Of a stretch of DNA of 64,000 nucleotides, positions 1-12,262 are shown piece by piece. Positions within the stretch are counted from its first letter, which is position 1. Every line of letters starts with the position of its first letter. A model generated the notes under the pieces. That model saw nothing but the letters and a program-made list of their open reading frames with translations. It did not search any database and was not told where the DNA came from. Made by a program: the position numbers and the translations under genes. Source of the DNA: Pseudomonas sp. B20(2017) (GTDB lineage: Bacteria > Pseudomonadota > Gammaproteobacteria > Pseudomonadales > Pseudomonadaceae). The stretch is from positions 1 to 64,000 of the forward strand of contig NZ_NEJP01000009.1 in NCBI RefSeq assembly GCF_002113125.1, given 5' to 3'.

Positions 1-92
1 GGAGGAGGGGCGAAATCTCCCACGGATCTGTACTGCGCCAACAGTCAGAATCGAGCCTTGTCCCTCCTCCTCCCTTCAAGTACCAGCATACA

Positions 93-110
93 AGCGAGCC
101 TGCTCGCGAT
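93..110. repeat. Solitary half REP element
   Basis: GCGAG-CCT-GCTCGC is a short palindrome resembling one arm of the REP doublets found elsewhere in the window (for example 4771-4860), but it has no partner arm. It lies just past the stop codon of the chemoreceptor gene. It is probably a decayed repeat. The rest of bases 1-128 shows no gene. Confidence 0.45.
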
Positions 111-128
111 AGCTATGTCAAAGAAACC

Positions 129-2105
129 TCAACGGAAGCGGTCGACTTCCTGACGGAGGTCGGCTGCCAGACCTTCCAGCTCCTTCGCAGTAATTGCCAG
201 GTTCGACACCACTTCGCGCTGCTCGCTGTTGGCCATCGCGATGCTTTGCAGATTGCTGCTCAACAATGTCGCGGTGCTGCTCTGTTCCTGGGTCGCCGTG
301 GTGATTGCGGCGAACTGCTGACCCGCCGAACGGCTCTGCTCATCGATCCGCGCCAGCGCCGAAGCGACGTTGGCATTGCGCGACAGGCCTTCCTGCATCA
401 GCAGGTTGCCCTGCTCCATGTTGCTGATGGCGTTGCCGGTCTCCTGCTGAATGCTGTGAATCATGCTGGAAATTTCATCCGTCGCCTGACGGGTACGCGA
501 GGCCAGGCTGCGCACCTCGTCGGCCACCACAGCAAAGCCGCGACCTTGCTCACCGGCACGGGCCGCTTCGATGGCGGCGTTGAGTGCCAGCAGGTTGGTC
601 TGTTCGGCAATCGAGGTGATCACGCTGACGATGCCGCCGATTTCCTGGGAGCGCTGACCCAGCGTGTTGATTACGGTCGCCGTGGTGTTCAGTGCACCGG
701 CAATCTGCTCCAGCGAGGAAGACGCTTCTTCCATCGACGTACGACCGATCTGGGTCTGCTGAGCGTTTTCCTGGGCCAGACGCTGGGTGTTGCTCATGTT
801 GTCGGCAATGTTCAGCGACGTGGCGGAGAACTCTTCAACGGCGCCGGCCATGCTGGTGATTTCGCCAGACTGCTGCTCCATGCCTTCATACGCGCCACCG
901 GACAGACCGGACAGCGCCTGAGCCCGACGGTTGACCTCTTCGGAGGCGCGGCGGATGTGCTCGACCATGGTCGACAGGGCCTGGCTCATCTGGTTGAAGG
1001 CGCGAGCCAACTGACCAATCTCGTCGTTGCTCGACACGCTCAGACGCACGCTCAGATCACCGGCACCCAAGGCTTCGGCCTGACGAACCAGATCACCCAA
1101 AGGCGCCAGTTTGCTGCGCAGCAACCAGACCACGGAGCCGACCGCCAGCAACATCGCCAGCAGACTGCCGATGGCCAGTTGGGTACCCACGCTCCAGGTC
1201 ACCGCACGAATCTCGGCCTTCGGCATGCTCGCCACCACCGACCACGGGCCGCCTTCGAACGGCACGGCAATGCTGTAGAAGTCTTCGGACTTGTCGCTCC
1301 AGAACCGACCTTTACCCGGCGTTTTCGCCAGATCATTGATCACAGGAACCGCTTGATCCAGCGCCTGCACGCCAGCCGGCGCCACCAGCCATTGGTTCTT
1401 TTCGTCCAGCAGTGCCAGCGAGCCGGTCTGGCCGATGCGGAAGCGCTTGAGGTTGTCGAACTGGGCGTTCTGCGCGTCGGTGTAATCGAAGCCGACGAAC
1501 AACACAGCAATCACCTTGCCGCTGCTGTCACGCACCGGGGTGTATTGAGTCATGTAGGAGCGATCGAACAGCAAGGCGCGGCCAACATAACCCTGCCCCG
1601 CCATCAACTTCGCGTAGGCCGGGTGAGCGTGATCGAGCAAGGTGCCGATGGCGCGACTGCCATCCTGCTTGGTCAGCGAGGTGCTGACCCGCACGAAGTC
1701 TTCGCCGCTGCGCACGAACAGCGTGGCGACACCCGCCGTCATCTGCTTGAACTCGTCGACTTCCTTGAAGTTGTTGTTCAGCACTTCGCTGCCCAGATGC
1801 AGGCCCGGGGTCTGGGTGCCAGCGACGTTGACCGGCTCGCCCGGATGAATGCTCAGGCCGGCGCTGAAGCGCTTCTCGAACAATCCGCTCAGGCGCTGGG
1901 TGCTTTCACGCAGCGTGCCGTGGAAAGTGCTCAACTGATCGGCGAGCAGGCGTGCCTCGCTGGCCAGGTGTTCTTCACGAGTGGCGAGGTTGGCGGTGTC
2001 CAGCGAACGCAGGGCGAACACCGTACTGCCGCTGATGACAATCGCCAGTATCACGGCGAGCGCGAGGCCCAGCTGCGAGGCGATCCGAGCGCGAGGTTGA
2101 GACAT
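129..2105 (-). CDS. Methyl-accepting chemotaxis protein with Cache-type sensor
   Basis: Inner-membrane chemoreceptor that passes ligand binding to the CheA/CheW array. The first membrane segment (about residues 12-32) is followed by a roughly 290-residue periplasmic region resembling the Cache_3-Cache_2 fusion domain, a second membrane segment (about 310-330), a HAMP linker and the cytoplasmic signalling domain. The highly conserved hairpin tip is visible ([20 protein letters not shown]). There is no C-terminal CheR/CheB-binding pentapeptide; the protein ends VDRFR. The ATG at 2105 is chosen because AGGAG lies 6 bases upstream; an in-frame extension to 2210 has no ribosome binding site. The ligand cannot be read from the sequence. 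Confidence 0.93.
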   Translation of the reverse strand: MSQPRARIASQLGLALAVILAIVISGSTVFALRSLDTANLATREEHLASEARLLADQLSTFHGTLRESTQRLSGLFEKRFSAGLSIHPGEPVNVAGTQTPGLHLGSEVLNNNFKEVDEFKQMTAGVATLFVRSGEDFVRVSTSLTKQDGSRAIGTLLDHAHPAYAKLMAGQGYVGRALLFDRSYMTQYTPVRDSSGKVIAVLFVGFDYTDAQNAQFDNLKRFRIGQTGSLALLDEKNQWLVAPAGVQALDQAVPVINDLAKTPGKGRFWSDKSEDFYSIAVPFEGGPWSVVASMPKAEIRAVTWSVGTQLAIGSLLAMLLAVGSVVWLLRSKLAPLGDLVRQAEALGAGDLSVRLSVSSNDEIGQLARAFNQMSQALSTMVEHIRRASEEVNRRAQALSGLSGGAYEGMEQQSGEITSMAGAVEEFSATSLNIADNMSNTQRLAQENAQQTQIGRTSMEEASSSLEQIAGALNTTATVINTLGQRSQEIGGIVSVITSIAEQTNLLALNAAIEAARAGEQGRGFAVVADEVRSLASRTRQATDEISSMIHSIQQETGNAISNMEQGNLLMQEGLSRNANVASALARIDEQSRSAGQQFAAITTATQEQSSTATLLSSNLQSIAMANSEQREVVSNLAITAKELEGLAADLRQEVDRFR

Positions 2106-2289
2106 GGACAGCTCCTGGCCGAGCCACGGGATCCTCCTTGATCCTGACTCGGAAATTTTTCTAATAGTGGGGGTGAATCGTGGATACCGGCACGACGGTT
2201 CCACATGCACGTATTCGGCGGTAAAACCGAATACTTGAGCGAATAGCAGGGTTATGGCGAAAGGCCGGCATTGTGCAGGCTCGAACGTT

Positions 2290-3210
2290 TCAGCTCAAGC
2301 GTGTGACCGCCGGCAGCGTCATGGCGCGGACTTCGCCTTGCAGGAAGTCGCTCAGGCGGCGCAAACGTTCACCTCCCGGACGGGTTTTTGGCCACACCAG
2401 GTAATAATTCAGTCCGCTGGCGACCGCCGTCGGCCACGGCAGACTCAGGCGTCCTTGCGCGACATCCTCGGCCACCATCAGCAAATCCCCCATGGAAACC
2501 CCATAGCCCCGGGCCGCCGCAATCATCCCGAGTTCCAGGGTATCGAACACCTGCCCGCCCTTGAGTGACACCTGATCCGACAACCCCATGTGTTCCAGCC
2601 AACTGCGCCAGTCCCGGCGATCCGGCGTCGGGTGCAGCAATTCGGCGCTGGCCAGCCGTGCCACGTCCCAGGGCTGGTCGTTGAGCAGATTCGGCGCGCC
2701 GACCGGAATCAGTTCCTCTGGAAACAGCAGGCTGGCTTCCCAGTCCGGCGGGAAATGCCCGTCACTGAGCAACACCGCGCAATCGAAGGGCTCGTTGTTA
2801 AAGTCCACTGAATCCACGTCCATCCAGGCGCTGGTCAGTTGTACCTCGTTGCCCGGCTGCAGATGGCGGAAGCGACTGAGCCGCGCCAGCAACCAGCGCA
2901 TGGTCAGGGTCGACGGAGCTTTCATGCGCAGGATGTCATCCTCGGCGCGCAAGGTATTGCAGGCTCGCTCCAGGGCGGCGAATCCCTCGCGGATACCCGG
3001 CAGCAGCAGGCGCGCCGACTCGGTCAGTTGCAGATTGCGACCGCTGCGATGGAACAAGCGACAGGCGAAATGCTCTTCGAGCGTGCGGATGTGCCGGCTC
3101 ACCGCACTTTGCGTGATCGACAACTCTTCGGCGGCCCGCGTGAACGAACTGTGACGAGCCGCCGCTTCGAATGCGCGCAGGGCATACAAGGGTGGAAGAC
3201 GACGGGACAT
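2290..3210 (-). CDS. LysR-family transcriptional regulator (GcvA-like)
   Basis: DNA-binding regulator with an N-terminal winged helix-turn-helix (residues 1-65, with [19 protein letters not shown] typical of GcvA/AmpR-type LysR proteins) and a C-terminal effector-binding domain; 306 residues, normal for the family. The ATG at 3210 has GGAG upstream and starts at the conserved [15 protein letters not shown] segment; the longer reading frame to 3306 lacks family similarity. It is divergent from the MATE exporter gene at 3354, so it may control that gene as well as itself. This is the usual LysR arrangement but is not shown here. The effector is unknown. Confidence 0.9.
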   Translation of the reverse strand: MSRRLPPLYALRAFEAAARHSSFTRAAEELSITQSAVSRHIRTLEEHFACRLFHRSGRNLQLTESARLLLPGIREGFAALERACNTLRAEDDILRMKAPSTLTMRWLLARLSRFRHLQPGNEVQLTSAWMDVDSVDFNNEPFDCAVLLSDGHFPPDWEASLLFPEELIPVGAPNLLNDQPWDVARLASAELLHPTPDRRDWRSWLEHMGLSDQVSLKGGQVFDTLELGMIAAARGYGVSMGDLLMVAEDVAQGRLSLPWPTAVASGLNYYLVWPKTRPGGERLRRLSDFLQGEVRAMTLPAVTRLS

Positions 3211-3353
3211 GTACAACGCTCCAATGGCGGGATTGCGCCAACTTAGCAGAATCGCGGAAGGATGAGTTTTAATCATGCCACCCATCCTTTTTATCCCTTT
3301 GTGCAACCTGCGCCAAACCCTGAGAATCGACGGTCTCTTGCTCCCTCTTTTAT

Positions 3354-4763
3354 ATGGATGTGAACACCATGCAGCGTCCTGTGCGTACCGAACTCTGGGC
3401 CATCCTGCGGCTGGCGGGGCCGTTGATTGCTTCGCAGTTGGCGCACATGCTGATGGTGCTGACCGACACCCTGATGATGGCGCGCCTCAGTCCCGAAGCG
3501 CTGGCCGGAGGTGGTCTGGGCGCAGCCAGCTATTCGTTCGTGTCGATTTTTTGCATCGGCGTAATCGCGGCGGTCGGCACCCTGGTGGCGATTCGTCAGG
3601 GCGCCGGCGACATCATCGGCGCCGCCCGCCTGACTCAGGCCGGGCTATGGCTGGCGTGGCTGATGGCACTCGGTGCCGGGTTGCTGTTGTGGAATCTGAA
3701 ACCGGTGCTGTTGCTGTTCGGCCAGACCGAGACCAACGTCAACGCCGCCGGGCAGTTCCTGATCGCCCTGCCCTTCGCCCTGCCCGGCTACCTGAGCTTC
3801 ATGGCCCTGCGCGGTTTCACCAGCGCCATCGGCCGGGCAACACCGGTGATGGTCATCAGCCTCGCCGGCACGGTGGTCAACTTCCTGCTCAATTACGCAC
3901 TGATCACCGGCATGTTCGGCCTGCCGAAACTGGGGCTGACCGGTATCGGTCTGGTCACGGCGATTGTTGCCAACTGCATGGCACTGGCGCTGGCCTGGCA
4001 CATCCGCCGACATCCGGCCTATAACGCCTACCCGCTGCGTGAAGGCCTGTCGCGGCCGAACCGGCAGTACCTGAAAGAACTCTGGCGCCTGGGCCTGCCG
4101 ATCGGCGGCACCTATGCGGTGGAGGTCGGACTGTTCGCCTTCGCAGCGCTGTGCATGGGCACCATGGGCAGCACGCAATTGGCCGCGCATCAGATCGCCC
4201 TGCAAATCGTCTCGGTGGCATTCATGGTGCCGGCGGGGATGTCATATGCGATCACCATGCGCGTCGGCCAGCATTACGGCGCCGGGCAATTGAGCGATGC
4301 GCGGATGTCCGGGCGGGTAGGCATCGTCTTCGGTGCCGTGGTGATGCTGGGGTTTGCGATGGTGTTCTGGTTGCTGCCGAATCAGCTGGTCGGTTTGTTC
4401 CTCGACCATAACGACCCGGCGTTTGCTGAGGTAATTCGCCTGGCCGTGAGCCTGCTCGCCGTGGCAGCGTGGTTCGAGCTGTTCGACGGCACGCAGACGA
4501 TTGCCATGGGCTGCATCCGTGGACTCAAGGATGCCAAGACCACGTTTCTGGTCGGGCTCGGTTGCTACTGGCTGATCGGCGCGCCGGCGGCGTGGCTGAT
4601 GGCGTTCCATCTGCACTGGGGCCCAACCGGGGTCTGGTGGGGTCTGGCACTGGGCCTGGCCTGTGCGGCGGTGAGCCTGACGCTGGCGTTCGAATGGAAG
4701 ATGAAGCGGATGATTCGGCTCGAGCCGCAAGCTCAGGGCTTCAAGATCGCTCAAGCCGAGTGA
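3354..4763 (+). CDS. MATE-family multidrug/Na+ antiporter
   Basis: Twelve-helix inner-membrane exporter of the NorM branch of the MATE family (469 residues), which expels cationic drugs or metabolites using a Na+ or H+ gradient. The N-terminal LAGPLIASQLAHMLMVLTDT segment and the internal pseudo-repeat in the second half fit the family. An ATG at 3369 (MQRPVRTEL) is a plausible alternative start, because GGA at 3357-3359 could act as a weak binding site for it. It is divergent from a LysR gene. The substrate is not predictable. Confidence 0.9.
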   Translation: MDVNTMQRPVRTELWAILRLAGPLIASQLAHMLMVLTDTLMMARLSPEALAGGGLGAASYSFVSIFCIGVIAAVGTLVAIRQGAGDIIGAARLTQAGLWLAWLMALGAGLLLWNLKPVLLLFGQTETNVNAAGQFLIALPFALPGYLSFMALRGFTSAIGRATPVMVISLAGTVVNFLLNYALITGMFGLPKLGLTGIGLVTAIVANCMALALAWHIRRHPAYNAYPLREGLSRPNRQYLKELWRLGLPIGGTYAVEVGLFAFAALCMGTMGSTQLAAHQIALQIVSVAFMVPAGMSYAITMRVGQHYGAGQLSDARMSGRVGIVFGAVVMLGFAMVFWLLPNQLVGLFLDHNDPAFAEVIRLAVSLLAVAAWFELFDGTQTIAMGCIRGLKDAKTTFLVGLGCYWLIGAPAAWLMAFHLHWGPTGVWWGLALGLACAAVSLTLAFEWKMKRMIRLEPQAQGFKIAQAE

Positions 4764-4770
4764 ATTTCCC

Positions 4771-4860
4771 TGTGGGAGCGAGCTTGCTCGAGATGAGGGT
4801 GTGTCAGTGAATCATAGTATCGACTGATACTCCGCCATCGCGAGCAAGCTCGCTCCCACA
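4771..4860. repeat. REP doublet (inverted pair)
   Basis: Two convergent copies of the arm TGTGGGAGCGAGCTTGCTCG, the second on the opposite strand, are separated by about 45 bases. The pair lies between the stop codons of the MATE gene (+) and the c-di-GMP gene (-). It could form a large cruciform or act as a bidirectional 3' hairpin. Confidence 0.85.
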
Positions 4861-4871
4861 AGGATTTGAGG

Positions 4872-6542
4872 CTAAACCACAATGCCCAGCGGAGGCTGGC
4901 TGGCATCTGCCACCAGGTAATCAACCAGCTCCGCCAACGGCAACGGCTTGCTGATCAGGTAACCCTGCACCTGATCGCAGCCGAACCCTCGCAGCAGATC
5001 CAATTGCTCCCGGGTTTCCACCCCTTCGGCAACCACTTCCAGATGCAGGTTGTGCGCAAGGTTGATCATCGCGTGCACCAGTTTGCGATTCTCTTCGCGT
5101 TGCTCCATGCCGCCGACGAAACTCTTGTCGATCTTCAGCAAGGTGATCGGCAGGCTGTTGAGGTGCACGAACGATGAGAATCCGGTGCCGAAATCATCCA
5201 GCGAAAAACGCACGCCGAGGCGACCGAGGGCGTCCATGGTCTGCTTGACCAGATCGCTGCGGCGCATCACGGCGGTTTCGGTGAGTTCGAACTCCAGCCA
5301 TTGCGCCTCGACCCCGCGCTCGGCGATCAGACGGCTGAGCGTCGGCAGCAACTGACTATCCTGGAACTGGCGGAATGACAGGTTGATCGCCATGTGCAGC
5401 GCTGGCAGACCGCGCTCGCGCAACGCCTGCATGTCACGCAGGGCCCGGGAAATGACCCAATAACCCAGCGGCACAATCAAGCCGCTCTGCTCGGCCAGCG
5501 GCACAAATTCGCTCGGTGCAAGCAAGCCGCGCTCACTGTGACGCCAGCGCACCAGCGCTTCGAGGCCGACGATCTGGCCATCCTGCAGGTTCAGGCGCGG
5601 CTGGTAGTGCAACTCCAGCTCATCGCGACGCAAGGCCCGGCGCAGCTCACTTTCGAGGTCTGCCATGCTCCGCGCGTTGCGGTTGATCCGCTCGTTGAAG
5701 ATGTGAAAGGTGCAGCCCTGAGTGCTCTTGGCCTGCTGCATGGCGATGTGCGCGTGCCACATCAACGGATCGGCGCCGCCCTGGGCGCGGGCATGGGCGA
5801 TGCCGAGGCTGGAGCCGATCAACAGGCTTTCGCCATCGACCCAGTAAGGTTCGGCCAAGGCTTCGGTGATGCGTTCGGCCATCCACTCGGCCCGTTGCGG
5901 GGCGCGGCGGGTATCGATCAGCAAGGCGAATTCATCGCTGCCGAGGCGCGCCAGTTGATCGCCGACTTCCAGCTGGCTTTTCAGCCGTGCGACGACTTGC
6001 AGGATCAGGCGATCGCCGGCCTGGTGGCCAAGGGCGTCGTTGGCGTGGCGGAAGTTGTCGAGATCGAGGTGCCCGAGGGCCAGGCCGCGGCCGTCGTTTT
6101 CGGCCAGACGCGCCGTCAGCAGGGTCTGGAAGCCCTGACGGTTGGCGATGCCAGTCAGCGGATCCTGCTCGGCCAGGCGTTGCAGAGTGTTCTCCAACAC
6201 ACCGCGTTCGCGCACATGCCGCAGGCAACGCCGGAGCATGCCGGCATCGAGGGCATCGAACACCAGCCAGTCGCTGACGCCATCGGGGGCGGTCGCAGGC
6301 TCGTGTTCCAAAAGCAATACCGTCGGCAGGCTGCAACGGCCGGGTGCCGGTTGCAACGCAGGAATGGTCAGCAACACCGCATTGCGGTTGTCTTCGAACA
6401 GGCGGCTGACCGAATCCCAGTTCGGCGCATTGATCAGCACTGCCGCACTCCCCAACGGAGCCAGGCACTCGCGCAATAACGCTGTCCACGCTGGCTCTTC
6501 GGCCAGTAGCAGCAAACGCAAGGGTTCGACAGGCGTAGTCAA
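4872..6542 (-). CDS. proE: c-di-GMP phosphodiesterase with degenerate GGDEF (ProE-like)
   Basis: 556 residues: an N-terminal receiver-like region without clear phosphorylation residues (about 1-115), a GGDEF domain (about 120-290) and an EAL domain (about 300-550). The GGDEF signature reads GSDEF, so cyclase activity is doubtful. The EAL domain keeps the expected catalytic and metal residues: EALVRW, INLSFRQF, ELTET, DDFGTGFSS, LKIDKSFV and AEGVET. A net phosphodiesterase hydrolysing c-di-GMP to pGpG is therefore expected. Length and position beside rep match P. aeruginosa ProE (PA5295), which lowers c-di-GMP and exopolysaccharide output. The start is TTG at 6542 with AGGGAG at good spacing. 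Confidence 0.87.
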   Translation of the reverse strand: MTTPVEPLRLLLLAEEPAWTALLRECLAPLGSAAVLINAPNWDSVSRLFEDNRNAVLLTIPALQPAPGRCSLPTVLLLEHEPATAPDGVSDWLVFDALDAGMLRRCLRHVRERGVLENTLQRLAEQDPLTGIANRQGFQTLLTARLAENDGRGLALGHLDLDNFRHANDALGHQAGDRLILQVVARLKSQLEVGDQLARLGSDEFALLIDTRRAPQRAEWMAERITEALAEPYWVDGESLLIGSSLGIAHARAQGGADPLMWHAHIAMQQAKSTQGCTFHIFNERINRNARSMADLESELRRALRRDELELHYQPRLNLQDGQIVGLEALVRWRHSERGLLAPSEFVPLAEQSGLIVPLGYWVISRALRDMQALRERGLPALHMAINLSFRQFQDSQLLPTLSRLIAERGVEAQWLEFELTETAVMRRSDLVKQTMDALGRLGVRFSLDDFGTGFSSFVHLNSLPITLLKIDKSFVGGMEQREENRKLVHAMINLAHNLHLEVVAEGVETREQLDLLRGFGCDQVQGYLISKPLPLAELVDYLVADASQPPLGIVV

Positions 6543-6806
6543 GCTGACTCCCTAGACTCTGCAATGATGTGGGCGGCGGGCATTATGCCGTTGCGGCTAC
6601 CAATGACCAAACGACAACGGTTATCAAAACGTTATTTTGTGTCACGAATGAGAACATTAGCCGCAAAATCACCGCGCATCCTGCGTGAAAGTAACAAAAC
6701 CGGCAAATTTGAATCGCGTGGTGCGTCACAAGTCGGAGAGAGCAGCACAAATCGCTGAGCCTGTTAAAATGCCGGCCCATTTCGTCAACGACTCCCGAAT
6801 TTTCGT

Positions 6807-9445
<2,639 letters not shown>

Positions 9446-9472
9446 TCACTGACTCAACTGCGCCGCAATACT

Positions 9473-9590
9473 TGTGGGAGCGAGCTTGGTCCGGGCGGCG
9501 TTCCGACGATGAGGCCATTACATTCAACATCGAGTTGGCTGTCAGGCCGCCATCGTCGGAACGCCGCCCGGACCAAGCTCGCTCCCACAG
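9473..9590. repeat. REP doublet with extended, altered arms
   Basis: It begins and ends like the other doublets (TGTGGGAGCGAGCTTG / CAAGCTCGCTCCCACA), but the usual CTCGCGATG is replaced by GTCCGGGCGGCGTTCCGACG on one side and by its reverse complement on the other. The symmetric change keeps a long perfect stem. It lies between the stop codons of xpt (+) and the CoA-transferase-like gene (-). Confidence 0.85.
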
Positions 9591-9605
9591 TGTTTTGTGT
9601 GGCTG

Positions 9606-11528
9606 TTACTGCGCGGTGGCCTTCAGGCCCGTAAGCAACAACCGCTGAAAGAGGTCTTCCTTCAGGCCTTCCGGGTGGGTCAGCTGCATGCGCGCCAAAT
9701 GCTCCGGATACAACGAAGCCTCAGGCGCATCCAGCGCTGCCTTGCCCAGCTCCAGAATCTCCGTCAGTTTGAACTTGCTCTTCAGCCAGTTCAGCGCCCG
9801 CAACAGATCCTTCTCGACCTCAGTGAAATCGCAGCCCAGCGGATACTCCGGAAACAGGTTCGGATGCCGCGCGGCAATCCCCTGCAAGCGTTGCGGGGTG
9901 TTGTCGGTAAAGCGCGGATCGAGACGGAAATCCTTCGGCAGTTTGCCGACCTTCTGCGCCTGTTCGATCAGGCCCTGCTGGAAGCGCGAGTCGCTGATAT
10001 TGAGCAGCGCCTCGATCACCACCGCATCCGACTTGCCGCGCAAATCGGCGATGCCGTACTCCGTGACCACAATGTCCCGCAGGTGCCGTGGAATCGTGCA
10101 GTGGCCGTACTCCCAGACGATGTTCGAGCTGACATCGCCACCGGATTCGCGCCAGCTGCGCAGCAACAGGATCGACCGCGCATCGTGCAGCGCATGGCCC
10201 TGAGCAACGAAGTTGTACTGCCCGCCGACGCCGCTGAGTACCCGCCCGTCTTCCAGTTGATCCGCCACGCCCGCCCCGAGCAGGGTCATGGTAAATACGG
10301 TGTTGATGAACCGCGCATCCAGACGCTGCAGGCGCTTGAGCTCTTCCTGACCATACAGCTCGTTGATGTAGCTGATACGGGTCATGTTGAATTCAAGGCG
10401 TTTGCTCAGCGGCAACTCGCGCAAGCGCTCATAGAAACTGCGCGGCCCGAGGAAGAAACCGCCGTGGATCGACAGGCCGTCGGTTTGCGCCGCCTCGTCG
10501 AGATTGCCGGCGTTGGCCTGCTGCTGGGTCTGCACATCCGGGTAGACCTTGCGCCGGATGATCCCGGCTTCGGCCAGCACCAGCAGGCCGTTGACGAACA
10601 TTTCGCTGCACCCGTAAAGCCCTTTGGCGAACGGCTCGGTGCCGCCCTCGCGTTCGATCAACTGTGCCCATTGGCTGAGGTTCACATCGGCCAGCAAGTC
10701 CTGATATCCGGCGTTGTCGGCCTGACGCGCCAGCAACGCAGCGGTCAGCGCATCGCCCATCGAACCGATGCCGATCTGCAGGGTGCCGCCATCGCGCACC
10801 AACGTACTGGCGTGCAAACCGATAAAGTGATCCTGAAATCCCACGGGCATGTTCGGCGTGGAAAACAGCGTGCTGCTGTCTTTCTCATCGATCAGCAGGT
10901 CGAAGGTATCGATATCGACTTCGGCATCGCCCGGCATGTACGGCAACTCGGTGTGCACCTGGCCGACCAGCAGAATGGTCTCTCCCGCTGCCCGACGTTT
11001 GGCGATCATCGGGAACAGGTCGAGAGTGATGTCCGGGTTGCAACTCAGACTCAGGCGATCCGGGTGTTCGCTGCTGCTGGCGAGCAACTGCGCCACCAGG
11101 TTCAGGCCGGCGGCATTGATGTCGCGGGCGGCGTGGCTGTAATTGCTGCTGACGTAATCCTGTTGGGCCGGCGCGCTGTTGAGCAGGCTGCCGGGCTGCA
11201 TGAAAAATTGCTCGATTCGGATGTTTGACGGCAGGCTGTCGCGGTGCAGGGCTGCGAGGAATTCGAGTTCCGGGTAATCGCCAAACACCCGCTCGACGAA
11301 GGGTTCGATGAAGCGCTTCTGCAAACCATCGCCCAACGCCGGGCGACCGAGGCACAGGGCGGTGTAGATCGTCAGTTGCCGCTCGGGCAATCCGGCAACC
11401 CGCCGGTACAGCGCGTTGACGAAGGGATTGGGTTTGCCCAGCCCCAGCGGCAGGCCCATGTGGATATGCGCCGGCAACCGCGCCAGCACGTCGTCCACTG
11501 CCTGTTCGATCGAACACAACTGCACCAT
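9606..11528 (-). CDS. Acetyl-CoA hydrolase/transferase family protein
   Basis: 640-residue member of the acetyl-CoA hydrolase/CoA-transferase superfamily. These enzymes move CoA between acyl groups or hydrolyse acyl-CoA; the substrate cannot be told here. The C-terminal half holds the recognisable block LSGVGGQYNFVAQGHALHDA...SRSILLLRSW followed by TEYGIADLRGKSD, typical of the C-terminal domain. It is longer than the roughly 500-residue classical enzymes, with about 100 extra residues at the C-terminus. The ATG at 11528 has a perfect AGGAGG; the frame upstream to 11621 runs into the terminator hairpin and is rejected. Confidence 0.85.
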   Translation of the reverse strand: MVQLCSIEQAVDDVLARLPAHIHMGLPLGLGKPNPFVNALYRRVAGLPERQLTIYTALCLGRPALGDGLQKRFIEPFVERVFGDYPELEFLAALHRDSLPSNIRIEQFFMQPGSLLNSAPAQQDYVSSNYSHAARDINAAGLNLVAQLLASSSEHPDRLSLSCNPDITLDLFPMIAKRRAAGETILLVGQVHTELPYMPGDAEVDIDTFDLLIDEKDSSTLFSTPNMPVGFQDHFIGLHASTLVRDGGTLQIGIGSMGDALTAALLARQADNAGYQDLLADVNLSQWAQLIEREGGTEPFAKGLYGCSEMFVNGLLVLAEAGIIRRKVYPDVQTQQQANAGNLDEAAQTDGLSIHGGFFLGPRSFYERLRELPLSKRLEFNMTRISYINELYGQEELKRLQRLDARFINTVFTMTLLGAGVADQLEDGRVLSGVGGQYNFVAQGHALHDARSILLLRSWRESGGDVSSNIVWEYGHCTIPRHLRDIVVTEYGIADLRGKSDAVVIEALLNISDSRFQQGLIEQAQKVGKLPKDFRLDPRFTDNTPQRLQGIAARHPNLFPEYPLGCDFTEVEKDLLRALNWLKSKFKLTEILELGKAALDAPEASLYPEHLARMQLTHPEGLKEDLFQRLLLTGLKATAQ

Positions 11529-11621
11529 CTGAAGCCTCCTGCCCGTTCCGTGAATAGAGGTACGACCGAGATTGCCGGTTGTTTGCTGCAAAGAACAGCC
11601 TGAGGCCTGAATCGCGGGCAC

Positions 11622-11650
11622 AAAAAAACCGTCCGGAGACGGTTTTTTTC
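11622..11650 (-). terminator. Rho-independent terminator after cytochrome c5
   Basis: AAAAAAACCGTC-CGGA-GACGGTTTTTTT is a perfect stem with T-runs on both strands. On the minus strand it lies 15 bases beyond the cycB stop codon. Confidence 0.9.
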
Positions 11651-11664
11651 GTCAGAAGCGCGGC

Positions 11665-12093
11665 TTATTTCAGGCCGGACATCTTCTGGATGGCGCCCTT
11701 CAGCTCTTCATCGGAGCAATCGGCGCAGGTGCCTTTTGGCGGCATGGAATTGATGCCGGTGATGGCCTTGGCCAGGATGCCGTCAAGGCCGCCCTGGTGA
11801 TCGGCGCGTTCTTTCCAGGCTGCGGCGTCACCGATTTTCGGTGCGCCCAACAGGCCGGTGCCATGGCAAGCGTTGCAATGTTTGGCAATCACTTCGTCCG
11901 GCGTCTTGGCGCCGCCACCGCCGCCTGCCGAAGCAGCGACTTCCATCCCTTTGCACTCTTGCCCCTGAACACACACCTGGCCGACTGGCTCAAGGCGTTT
12001 GGCAATGTCGTCATTCGTCGCAGCTTGAGCGCTGACAGCCCAGAGGGCCAGTACGGTTGCTGGTGCAGCCAGCATTTTCATAATTAGGTTCAC
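11665..12093 (-). CDS. cycB: Cytochrome c5
   Basis: Periplasmic monohaem electron carrier of the cytochrome c5 class, 142 residues. It has a signal peptide ending AVSAQA, a single haem-binding CNACH motif, a downstream Met in NSMPPKG as the likely sixth ligand, and a cysteine pair (CADC) typical of c5 cytochromes. A glycine-rich linker (GGGGG) precedes the haem domain. The start is GTG at 12093 with GAGG 8 bases upstream; an internal ATG four codons in is an alternative. The strong terminator at 11622-11650 ends the transcript. Confidence 0.92.
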   Translation of the reverse strand: MNLIMKMLAAPATVLALWAVSAQAATNDDIAKRLEPVGQVCVQGQECKGMEVAASAGGGGGAKTPDEVIAKHCNACHGTGLLGAPKIGDAAAWKERADHQGGLDGILAKAITGINSMPPKGTCADCSDEELKGAIQKMSGLK

Positions 12094-12180
12094 GCGTTCA
12101 CCCTCAATGGTGGCTATTCACGCCTGCGGCCACGGTTCGCAGGCGGGCGCAAGTATAGCGGTTAGCCCGCTTCACTGAAA

Positions 12181-12202
12181 CAACCCCAAAGTCGAAGGGG
12201 TT
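12181..12202 (-). terminator. Weak terminator-like hairpin after pauR
   Basis: On the minus strand AACCCC-N-GGGGTT forms a short stem followed by GTTTC. It lies 60 bases past the pauR stop codon. The short T-tract makes it only a possible terminator. Confidence 0.4.
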
Positions 12203-12262
12203 ATATCGCGCTGTGGAACAACGGTTCGGGTGCCTTCGCCGTGTGGCCTGGCGCCTCTTTGT

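Noticed and set aside
1..70. Inverted repeat GGAGGAGGG (1-9) / CCCTCCTCC (62-70) as a terminator
   Set aside because: The loop is more than 50 bases and there is no T-tract; it is cut by the window edge and cannot be judged.
246..2141. 631-codon open frame on the + strand
   Set aside because: It is antisense to the chemoreceptor gene and is an artefact of high GC third positions; it shows no family similarity and no ribosome binding site.
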